NCBI RefSeq assembly: GCF_000196515.1 | Contig: NC_014248.1 | Span: 744,001-808,000, forward strand | Direction: 5' to 3' | Origin: 'Nostoc azollae' 0708 | GTDB lineage: Bacteria; Cyanobacteriota; Cyanobacteriia; Cyanobacteriales; Nostocaceae | Length of the DNA stretch: 64,000 nucleotides | Shown here: in pieces, positions 29,602 to 36,887 of the stretch | Layout of the letters: every line of letters begins with the position of its first letter | Numbering within the stretch: position 1 is the stretch's first letter | The notes under the pieces: model-generated | Seen by the model: the letters and a program-made list of their open reading frames with translations, nothing else | What the model was told of the DNA's origin: nothing | Database searches by the model: none | Translations under genes and position numbers: made by a program

Positions 29602-30747
29602 TTAAGACAAGGGAGTGTAAATATCCTCAGAGTTAGCATTAAGATAAGGACGTTGTAACTGAATCTTGTGTGATGCAAACTGCTTAAAAATAGATGCCAT
29701 TCTTTTATCTGGACTATGTTCACCTTGCTGCCAAGCAGTAACTAAAGCATTAGCGATAATTTGACAACGATTTGTACCAAAACTTTCTTTATCACCAAAT
29801 TTTTGGTTTGGTTCTTCTGCACACGCTAACCCCGGTGCTAATTGCTTAGTAAACAAAGGCACTGGTTCATCAAAATAGGATTGATTATCTGCATAGATTC
29901 TTTCTAATGCTGGGTGAACTATCTCATATTGGTCTTTGTTAAAGTAAAGCACGGCTGAGTCATAACGTCCATAATCGGGAGGATTATATAGTGCTTTGAA
30001 GGAAAAAGAAATGGGAATATTATTTAGTTGGACTGTTAAACTTTCCATTACGGCGGCTGCCCCTTCTGGTGTTAAATTAAAGTATATTCGCGTAATATTA
30101 TGACCATTTTGGGAGCCTGCATTAGCTACAGCCATATAAAACCCGTTTTGTACCAAATTCTTTGGCATTTTGATAGATACAAACTTACCAACAACCCAAG
30201 AGGTAACTGTTGGTAACAGATGCAAATTTGGATCAACATGCAGTGTTAACCCATTCTTATGCACTGCTAAAGTGCCATCCGTTTCTTCCCTGACCACCTG
30301 CCAGTTATGACTCCAGTAGCCTTCACTTTTGTTCCTGGTATGTAAGCGATCGTAAAATTCTAAATCTATGCCGAATAAGTTCTTATTTTCAAGATTTTGC
30401 TTAATTTTCCTATTGCTTTCCTTCTCATCAGCACTGATAATAGGCTTTGAGGCAACGTTATAATAAACACTGTATATGAAATTACGCAGTTGTAGTTTTA
30501 AATGCTGTTGCTGCATCTCTAATGGTAACTGCTCAAAGCGAGGTATGACCGACTCTGGCAACGCTATGGTTTTGTGCTTTGGATGTTTAATACAGTGGTG
30601 AGATGCAATTTCAATCTGAGTCGCAATATCTTGCAGTGATATTTGCAATTGTTCCGGCAATTCGGACAGTTGTGTATGGAGTGAATCTAATAGTTGCATG
30701 GCTGTAGGGTGTGGGGAAAAATTAGTCCAAAATCCAAAATCAAACAT
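29602..30747 (-). CDS. HopA1-family protein, putative phospho-Ser/Thr lyase
   Basis: This 381-residue protein matches the HopA1 family: after a helical N-terminal 130 residues comes FYDRLHTRNKSEGYWSHNW at about 142-160, then DGTLAVHKNGLTLHVDP, ARIYFNLTPEGA-type strands (here TRIYFNLTPEGAAAVMESL), and C-terminal GLACAEEP with FGTNRCQIIANAL. In class V lanthipeptide (LxmY, Cao-type) and thioamitide clusters, HopA1 proteins work with an APH-fold kinase: the kinase phosphorylates Ser/Thr of a precursor and the HopA1 protein eliminates phosphate to leave dehydroamino acids. Its start overlaps the kinase stop by 8 bases, so the two are translationally coupled. The assignment as lyase is by family and context. 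Confidence 0.85.
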   Translation of the reverse strand: MFDFGFWTNFSPHPTAMQLLDSLHTQLSELPEQLQISLQDIATQIEIASHHCIKHPKHKTIALPESVIPRFEQLPLEMQQQHLKLQLRNFIYSVYYNVASKPIISADEKESNRKIKQNLENKNLFGIDLEFYDRLHTRNKSEGYWSHNWQVVREETDGTLAVHKNGLTLHVDPNLHLLPTVTSWVVGKFVSIKMPKNLVQNGFYMAVANAGSQNGHNITRIYFNLTPEGAAAVMESLTVQLNNIPISFSFKALYNPPDYGRYDSAVLYFNKDQYEIVHPALERIYADNQSYFDEPVPLFTKQLAPGLACAEEPNQKFGDKESFGTNRCQIIANALVTAWQQGEHSPDKRMASIFKQFASHKIQLQRPYLNANSEDIYTPLS

Positions 30748-31897
30748 GAGATAAGGATGTGGGGGTCAAGTCTGATGCTTCCATCCCAAAAATTGTGGTC
30801 ATAGATGCTTGAGGACGACACAATAAACTCTTGGCCACTTGGAGAATGCAGATACCAGAATTACCAAAAGTCCTCTCATATTGCAATTTGGCTTGAATAG
30901 CACGAATTAGACAAAAACCAGAGAATTGGAGAACTAGTTGCAGGAAATTAGAACGAAGTTCTAAAATTTCCGGGAAGTTGGTTAAATATTCAATTACCAA
31001 GGATGAGAGGGACGGTTGTAGCAGTTGTAAGGGAATTGCAGCTAAACGTAAAGACTCTTCAATCGGTGTTGTTTTACTAGTTACCATGCTATATAGCCAG
31101 ATTTGCAGATAACTAGCAATAATTGCACCTAAATCACTAGCGGGGTCTCCCCAAGCGCCTTTTTCCCAGTCAATAAGGCGTGATTCTGGATGAATGGCTG
31201 TGTGCCAATTTAACGAGAGAAGAATATTGTTGAGTTTGAGGTCATTGTGAGTTAAACAACAAGGATTGACCGCATTACTCAAATCTGTGATCGCCTGATC
31301 TAAATTATCGTAACGTTGATAAAGTGCAAAGAATTTTAAACCATCCGCAGGAACTGAACCAAAAACTTCTGGTGTAATTCTATCTAATCCCCTAGATAGG
31401 GTAGAAGTTGTGTGATTTATTATATTATCAGAGGTTTGGAAAAACGCCCGATAATCTTGACGGTTGATAGTTAAACGATGAATTGATGCTAAATTCGCTC
31501 CAATTGACCGAGGAATATTAGTAGGAAAGATATTCTCTAGTCCATAAAATTCTGCTAGGTCACGATAGTCATTAAGATAATTGAAAACAATGATGGAATT
31601 TTCAGCATCAAAATGAATTACTTCTGATAAACATGAGCGTAAATGACTAATTTCTAGGAATGTTCGAAAAAAATTATGTACTTGCCATTCATTAATAAAC
31701 TCACCACGAGTTTTACCTTCTCGGTTCAGACGCTCTTGTTTGACTAAAAATTGACTACCATCTGGTAAGCTGACTAATAAATTAAAGTTTTTGGCAGCTT
31801 TTAACTCAATTTGGCTCAATGACTGTTCTTCTAGATTACACAGTCCTTGGGAAATTAGATAGTTAAAAACATTTTGAGAACTCAAGAGAAATGGCAT
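30740..31897 (-). CDS. APH-fold kinase, putative precursor-peptide Ser/Thr kinase
   Basis: This 385-residue aminoglycoside-phosphotransferase-like kinase has a nucleotide-binding Lys53 (QFLVKQE), catalytic loop LTHNDLKLNNILL with His217, Asp219 and Asn224, and metal-binding Asp243 in LIDWEKGAWGDPASDLG, so all catalytic residues are present. Directly followed by, and overlapping, a HopA1-family gene and preceded by two small peptide genes, it fits the LxmK/Cao-type kinase of class V lanthipeptide systems. A drug-resistance or choline-kinase role is possible for the fold but is poorly supported by this context. It starts about 85 bases after the second peptide gene and is probably co-transcribed. 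Confidence 0.85.
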   Translation of the reverse strand: MPFLLSSQNVFNYLISQGLCNLEEQSLSQIELKAAKNFNLLVSLPDGSQFLVKQERLNREGKTRGEFINEWQVHNFFRTFLEISHLRSCLSEVIHFDAENSIIVFNYLNDYRDLAEFYGLENIFPTNIPRSIGANLASIHRLTINRQDYRAFFQTSDNIINHTTSTLSRGLDRITPEVFGSVPADGLKFFALYQRYDNLDQAITDLSNAVNPCCLTHNDLKLNNILLSLNWHTAIHPESRLIDWEKGAWGDPASDLGAIIASYLQIWLYSMVTSKTTPIEESLRLAAIPLQLLQPSLSSLVIEYLTNFPEILELRSNFLQLVLQFSGFCLIRAIQAKLQYERTFGNSGICILQVAKSLLCRPQASMTTIFGMEASDLTPTSLSHV

Positions 31898-31982
31898 ATT
31901 ATTAAAAGACTGATGAAATGATTTATAATTCGCTTTCTACTTTATATCAATACTGTAATAAGCACCACAAATAATTGGACTA

Positions 31983-32198
31983 TTAATCAGTTCTTATGAA
32001 TGAAGTAGTGAGGAACGAAATAGCATCAATAGCTGCGAGCATAACTATAAATTCAAGAGCTTTAACCCCAACTTCTAAAATTTGCGGACGATATTCATAT
32101 CGACCACCAAATACAGATTGCTCATCTGTACTTGTGATTTCATTGATAAACACCTCTGAATCAATAAGATGGAGATCAGCAATGATAATTCTTGTCAT
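31983..32198 (-). CDS. Putative RiPP precursor peptide 2
   Basis: These 71 residues have a leader DSEVFINEITSTDEQSVFGG ending in a double glycine at 31-32 and a 39-residue core beginning RYEYRPQ. The core is mostly hydrophobic (KALEFIVMLAAIDAISFL), ends TTSFIRTD, and has no Cys. The leader shares DSExF[IL]NE with the peptide encoded just upstream (32362-32595), so the two are a related pair. No clear Shine-Dalgarno precedes the ATG; the only purines before it lie in an A-rich run, so yield may be lower than for peptide 1. The protein would be a substrate of the kinase/HopA1 pair and of the C39 exporter; this is inferred from leader and position. Confidence 0.75.
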   Translation of the reverse strand: MTRIIIADLHLIDSEVFINEITSTDEQSVFGGRYEYRPQILEVGVKALEFIVMLAAIDAISFLTTSFIRTD

Positions 32199-32253
32199 TT
32201 ATTTTTTATTTAATTTGTTTAAGTGATTTGCCCAGAGTTAGATATTTTTAACA

Positions 32254-32332
32254 GGCTCTCCTGGTTGATTGGTAAATTTATTAACTTATGTTATTCACAT
32301 AAATTACTTTTACCTTCATTCCCAAGAGAGCC
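32254..32332 (-). promoter_or_regulatory. Long-loop stem between the two precursor genes
   Basis: On the minus strand GGCTCTCTTGG pairs over 11 bp (one G-U) with CCAGGAGAGCC around a loop of about 57 bases, followed by TGTTAAAAAT. It sits between precursor 1 and precursor 2 and could be a partial terminator or mRNA-processing/stability element giving more peptide 1 than downstream enzymes. Confidence 0.5.
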
Positions 32333-32361
32333 GTTTAGCTCAGTCCTAAACTAAAAGACTA

Positions 32362-32595
32362 TTAGTAGCCGTTACTGTAGCTGTAGGACTTAGCTAAGTA
32401 AGCGATATGACCAATACCATATACATTAACGAAGGCTTCAGCCAATTTCTCCAATGTGGAAATATCGCTTACATCGTTGTCATAACCACCACCATAGATG
32501 GAACTGACATCGCTCATTTCATTGAGAAAGCTTTCGGAATCTTGGAACAATTCAGAACCAGTTGCTTGCAGTTGAGAGAGTTTAATACTTGCCAT
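32362..32595 (-). CDS. Putative RiPP precursor peptide 1
   Basis: These 77 residues have a leader with LQATGSELFQDSESFLNEM and then DVSSIYGGG at 29-37, giving a C39 cut after Gly36 or Gly37. The core of 40 residues (YDNDVSDISTLEKLAEAF, then VNVYGIGHIAYLAKSYSYS) has seven Ser/Thr, many Tyr/Gly, and no Cys. The start is secure: AGGAGG lies 6 bases before the ATG. The gene heads a leftward unit of peptide 2, kinase, HopA1 and HetP-like genes. The 'SELFxDSESF' type of leader is seen in small peptides near C39 exporters of cyanobacteria. Product activity is unknown. Confidence 0.82.
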   Translation of the reverse strand: MASIKLSQLQATGSELFQDSESFLNEMSDVSSIYGGGYDNDVSDISTLEKLAEAFVNVYGIGHIAYLAKSYSYSNGY

Positions 32596-32735
32596 AATTT
32601 CCTCCTAAGAGACTTGTTTTCAGTTAGTTGAATTCATGTGGGCAGTTAAGTTATTATTTTCTTAACTGATGCTTCTATTCTTATGGAGAAGAATCCATAA
32701 TTTCAATGGTTAAAGCTATGTTGATTAGACATTAA

Positions 32736-32746
32736 TCACGATTTTA
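32736..32746. promoter_or_regulatory. Shared 11-bp motif upstream of precursor 1
   Basis: TCACGATTTTA is identical to 33342-33352. It lies about 140 bases before the precursor 1 start and is a candidate operator or promoter part. Identity over 11 bases in AT-rich DNA is only moderate evidence. Confidence 0.4.
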
Positions 32747-32995
32747 TGTCTTTTGAAATGGCAATTATATAAAACTCACATTGAAATACTAATCAGGTTT
32801 GGTGGGTAAAAGGTAAAAGTTGTTTCTTACCCATTCCCCCCAGGCAGCAACAAGTATTGATATAGATAGGAGTCATGATGTAATACAAAGTTAGAAAAAG
32901 ATGGCGATAAATGGAAAGATGAAAAGTTTATATAGGAACATTTCTAAAGTCCATAATGGTATAATTTCTGTTAATTCCTGACCATATAAGAAATA

Positions 32996-33017
32996 CCCGA
33001 CTTATTTAATAAATCGG
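32996..33017 (-). terminator. Terminator-like hairpin after peptide 3
   Basis: On the minus strand CCCGATTTATT pairs with AATAAGTCGGG-type sequence (5 GC-rich pairs plus AT pairs), then TATTTCTTAT. It lies 23 bases beyond the stop of the peptide 3 gene, so peptide 3 may be a separate transcript from precursors 1 and 2. Confidence 0.55.
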
Positions 33018-33039
33018 GAATCTGAATATTTTCAGTCTA

Positions 33040-33288
33040 TCAAAAATCTAATCTTTCTTCTCTCAAGTTATCAATTGTTTTGTTGAGTTCCAATCTCCAG
33101 TTACCGACATTAGTCTTTATGTCTGCCACTAGTGCGGAAAGGTTGCTTCTATCTGTTGTAGTTGGGTTCCTGTCTCTCCTTCTTCTGTTCATGATACCGC
33201 CATTGATATTTTTCATTTCTGAAGACGTTAGTTTATCAATCATTTGTACTTCATGAGTAGAGTATAGGTCATAAATTTGTATACCCAT
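33040..33288 (-). CDS. Double-glycine leader peptide 3
   Basis: These 82 residues carry a classical bacteriocin-type leader, MIDKLTSSEMKNINGG, ending at Gly30-Gly31, and a 51-residue core that starts IMNRRRRDRNPTTTDRSN and is otherwise charged and helical with no Cys. A very strong ribosome site (AAGGAGGTGA) precedes the ATG at a good distance. The leader differs from that of peptides 1 and 2, so it may be an unmodified or helper peptide exported by the same C39 transporter. The same TCACGATTTTA motif lies 54 bases upstream. Confidence 0.75.
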   Translation of the reverse strand: MGIQIYDLYSTHEVQMIDKLTSSEMKNINGGIMNRRRRDRNPTTTDRSNLSALVADIKTNVGNWRLELNKTIDNLREERLDF

Positions 33289-33341
33289 TTTTGAATCACC
33301 TCCTTAAATATTGCTCAAATATTGATCTGGATATAATCAAG

Positions 33342-33352
33342 TCACGATTTTA
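33342..33352. promoter_or_regulatory. Shared 11-bp motif upstream of peptide 3
   Basis: Identical to 32736-32746. On the minus strand it reads TAAAATCGTGA and is followed by GATTATA, a plausible -10 region, about 40 bases before the ribosome site. Confidence 0.4.
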
Positions 33353-33464
33353 AAATCCTTCTTTTATATTCTGAACTTATGTCTGTAGAAGTCAATACTT
33401 TTAGCGTGTTTTCCCAGACACAATTTAAGGAGTTGTGTCTAACGGCAATTAAACAAAAGTTAAG

Positions 33465-34800
33465 AGTAAAAAGGAGTATGGTGCGGTTTCCGTGTAGCTT
33501 TCACGTTAAAAGAGGCTGATGAAAAAAACCACTGCCCCAGCAATGGCACCATGGTTTGAAAGATGGTGTTAAAGGTTTGATGATGTCTTTACTCATAAAG
33601 GGGAAAGAAGAGAGTTTAGACATTATTTAGGGGGATGATTGGGTGAAAGTGAGAGAAAAACCTATTTCAAATGGCAGAGAATACCCTAGGGGTGACCTAC
33701 CACCGATTACACCACCTTTTAACTGAAGTACCTTGGTCCAGTTCCCAAGTCAATGACCGTCGGTTAGAGATTATGAACAAGTGTAGTCAGAGGAGAATCA
33801 CCAGAGGATTTAGCTTAATAATTGATGATTCTGTCCATAGAAAAAGCGGGAATTTTAGGGATGGAGTAGGAAGAAAATATATTGGAGAAATTGGGAAAGG
33901 GGATAATGCAATAGTAGTAGTAACAACACATCTATATGGCAGTAAAAGCTTACCATTACATATAGAATTATATCACCACGGTGATTCTTTACCCAAAGGG
34001 AAATAAGACCCTCGATTTGAGAATAAACCTGAGTTAGGAATTAAACCAATAGATCTGACCTTGAGCCGTGCTTATCAACCAGGAATAGTAATTATAGATC
34101 CTGGATATGGCCACAATAGGTCTTCCTTATTAAGGATAGAAAATCGCCATTGAAAGTATTGAAGAGGATTAGCTAAAAATCCCAAAGTCCTTGGCAGTGA
34201 CCAAGAGGATAGTCCACAAATAATTCGGTTAGATGAATTAGCACAAAGTTTACCCCAACAGGCTTTTACAGAAATTGAACTGCAGTTAGATAAACCCAAA
34301 ACATTATGGGTAGTAACTAAAGAAGTAGAAATATCAGCCTTAAGTGGAAAGGGTAATATTGCTATCGTCATCAATGCTTCTACTTTCTCTCAAGCCACCG
34401 ATATTGACTACTTTATGACCAATGTTTCTTCATCAGTTATCACACCCCAGTAGATAGTTGATACATATTCTCAAAGAAATTGGGTATAAGTTTTTTACAG
34501 GGAAGCCAAGGGATGGTTAGGACTCAACGAATATCAAGTTGGAGATAACAGCAGTTGACTGCGCCATTTTATCTTGGTTTTCTGTGCCTACACTTTTATT
34601 CTTTGCCATCAGTGGACTGGAGGACTAAGACCAAGGTGGGCTAAGAAACCTTTGAATACTTTTACTGCAGCCTTAGAAGCGTTGAGAACAGCCATATCTT
34701 TTCTATTTATTGATTGGTTCAACTTGAATCCGGACGTGTTTCCTTCTTATCAAGCCAGTTTGGGCTACATTTAGGCTTGGTTTTTGTTTACGTCCCGCTC
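33465..34800 (+). mobile_element. IS701-like insertion sequence, degenerate
   Basis: Near-full copy of the element also present inverted at 55274-56631. Its transposase is broken into frames: MAENTLGVTYHRLHHLL and RGFSLIIDDSVHRKSG (33671-34006), KPELGIKPIDLTL, QIIRLDELAQSLPQQAF, PKTLWVVTKEVEIS, ATDIDYFMTNVSSSVITPQ, then FYREAKGWLGLNEYQV and a C-terminal WFNLNPDVFPSYQASLG. Stops and frameshifts make it dead. The ends resemble CGGGACTTAAATAAAAGTT in degraded form. Confidence 0.85.
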
Positions 34801-35172
34801 TCAAATGCTATAGAAAAATAATATTCTCCATTTCTTCAAGAAGTCGGGAATCAAAATCTCTGAGAGGTTGTTCTAAAAGTCGTTGGTGTGGTTTTAGGGA
34901 CTTATTAATCCCCCTTAAATATGGTTTAGTGAAGGATGAAAATTATCTGTTTATGCTGGCAGGGGAAACAGGGGGAGAGAAAGAGGCTTACCTGAACTGT
35001 ATTGCCCTCTCTCTAATACCCCCGCTTTTGAGGGAAGCTGCTGACACTCACGGTGAAGCCTATCACCTACAGTAGGTGTCAGGTGTCAGGAGTAAAACTC
35101 TCTTGCTGTCTAGGTTTCAATTTCAATCCTGTACCTCATTGATCTACTATCTGCTGTATCACCTATCACCTA
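34801..35172. other. Intergenic, with a one-sided MITE-like end
   Basis: No gene. GAGGTTGTTCTAAAAGTC at about 34863 resembles the MITE ends at 10432 and 19167, but no matching right end was found. Dispersed repeat text (caggagtaaaactct) also occurs near 18945 and 52415. Confidence 0.5.
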
Positions 35173-36693
35173 TTACTTGCTAGAGTTCTGTGCTTGGGTT
35201 TGAGAACCGGGAATAGTTACATCTACTGGCGTCACTTTAGCAGCTAACTGTGTTAATGGTGGTTGAATAGCGGTTTGATTACCTACTACTAAAGTTACGA
35301 GATTTTCTGGTTTGAGGTATTTTTTAGCTACTCTTTGTATATCTGCTGTTGTGGTTGCGGTGACAGCTTTTTGATAGTGAAACAGAAAATCAGCGGGATA
35401 ACCATAATATTCGTAGCGCATTAACCGAGATAAGGTTTGGCTGGGGTCTTGAAAATTGAATACAAAAGAATTGAGGGTAGAATCTTTAGCATAATTCAGT
35501 TCTTGTGTTGTCACTTTTTCATTTTGCATCCGCTTGATTTCTGCTTCCAAGGATTTGATAAACTGAACTGTGGCATCAGAACGGGTTTGTCCGCCGGCGA
35601 TGAACATACCTGGATAATCATGACGGGGACTCCACGAGCCATATACAGAGTATGCTAAACCTTGACGCGATCGCACTTCATTAAATAAGCGTCCACCAAA
35701 TCCATTTAATACCCCATTCATCACATCCAAGGCTGGATAATCGGGATTATTGAAACTACCACCTAAATGACCAATGAGAATGTTACTTTGGGTGAGTTGG
35801 GGTTGATTGACAAAAAACACACCGCCTAAATTAGCTTGTGAAACCTCTGGTAATAGAGTTTTGGAGATTTTAGGATTTGGTTTCCAGTCGCCAAATTTGG
35901 CTTGAATGAGTGATCGCATTTTTTTGGCGTTAAAATCTCCCACAATCCCTAAAATCATTTTATTGGGATAAAAATATTGCTGGTAAAATCTCAGCAAATC
36001 TTCACGGGTGATTTTCTCCAAGGTCGCATATTCTACTGTGCGAGAGTATGGGCTATCTTGACCATAAATTAATTTTTTAAACTCCCGATTGGCTATACTA
36101 CTAGGATCATCATTGCGGCGAGCAATACTACCCTTAGTCTGTGTTTTCTCCAAATCTAACTTTTCTTGAGCAAATGCTGGTTCTCGTAACACCTCAGCAA
36201 ACAGCCCAAATACAGTTTCTAAATCTTCACTCAAGCTGTCAAAACTAGCACTACCAACAGCTTCACCAATACTAATTTCTACCGCCGCAGCCCGTTGTTC
36301 CAAAATCTCATTTAACTCATCAGCTGAATGTTTGAGAGTTCCACCAGTCCGCATTACGGAACCAACAATCTCAGCTAACCCGCTTTTATCACCTGCTTCC
36401 CAACGGCTTCCCGTTCTCACAAGTGTAGTCCCACTTACCAAAGGTAACTCATGGTCTTCCATTAAATAAACAACTAAACCGTTATCCAGTACAAAACGTT
36501 CATACTTGGGTAACTTTACCTCCGACAAAGGAGTAAATTGTAAATCTGTGTAATGCTTTGCTGTTGCTGTCGCCGCCCAAGGAAAATTAAACGTTAACAA
36601 ACAGGCAACAACGAAAGCCGAAATAAACCGCCAACTCTTGGAAAACTTTAGTGAAAACTTCAATTTCCTACCCTTCACCAGAAAATTCAACAT
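35173..36693 (-). CDS. M16-family peptidase-like protein, inactive-subunit type
   Basis: This 506-residue insulinase/processing-peptidase fold protein has a signal-like N-terminus (FISAFVVACLLTFNFPWAATA). The position where active M16 enzymes have HxxEH instead reads SGLAEIVGSVMRTGG, so the zinc site is missing. It keeps the C-terminal subdomain with FGGRLFNEVRSRQGLAYSVY, the R/Y motif used in substrate binding. Such proteins pair with an active M16 subunit, here encoded 195 bases upstream in the same direction, forming a periplasmic heterodimer by analogy with other bacterial M16B pairs. It is intact. Confidence 0.9.
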   Translation of the reverse strand: MLNFLVKGRKLKFSLKFSKSWRFISAFVVACLLTFNFPWAATATAKHYTDLQFTPLSEVKLPKYERFVLDNGLVVYLMEDHELPLVSGTTLVRTGSRWEAGDKSGLAEIVGSVMRTGGTLKHSADELNEILEQRAAAVEISIGEAVGSASFDSLSEDLETVFGLFAEVLREPAFAQEKLDLEKTQTKGSIARRNDDPSSIANREFKKLIYGQDSPYSRTVEYATLEKITREDLLRFYQQYFYPNKMILGIVGDFNAKKMRSLIQAKFGDWKPNPKISKTLLPEVSQANLGGVFFVNQPQLTQSNILIGHLGGSFNNPDYPALDVMNGVLNGFGGRLFNEVRSRQGLAYSVYGSWSPRHDYPGMFIAGGQTRSDATVQFIKSLEAEIKRMQNEKVTTQELNYAKDSTLNSFVFNFQDPSQTLSRLMRYEYYGYPADFLFHYQKAVTATTTADIQRVAKKYLKPENLVTLVVGNQTAIQPPLTQLAAKVTPVDVTIPGSQTQAQNSSK

Positions 36694-36887
36694 ATCTATA
36701 TTTTTCTCTTCTCTTTATTTCTTCGTTTCCAGTACCTAGTACACTACGGCGTAAATAAACCAACTATTCCAAATCTCTGGAAGGCTAACACCGTATTCAT
36801 TTTGAATTTTGTCGCTGCATCCTGCTGGAAAGACTATTTTATTACCGTAGCTCTTCTGATAGAAGCATTTTGAATTCACGGCTGTTC

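Noticed and set aside
32330-32360. Possible tRNA fragment (tagctcagtc) beside precursor 1
   Set aside because: Only a D-loop-like stretch matches; no acceptor, anticodon or T-arm could be folded.
29602-33288. Canonical class I-IV lanthipeptide cluster
   Set aside because: No LanB, LanM, LanKC or LanC-like gene and no Cys in the cores. Only the kinase plus HopA1 pair supports dehydration chemistry.
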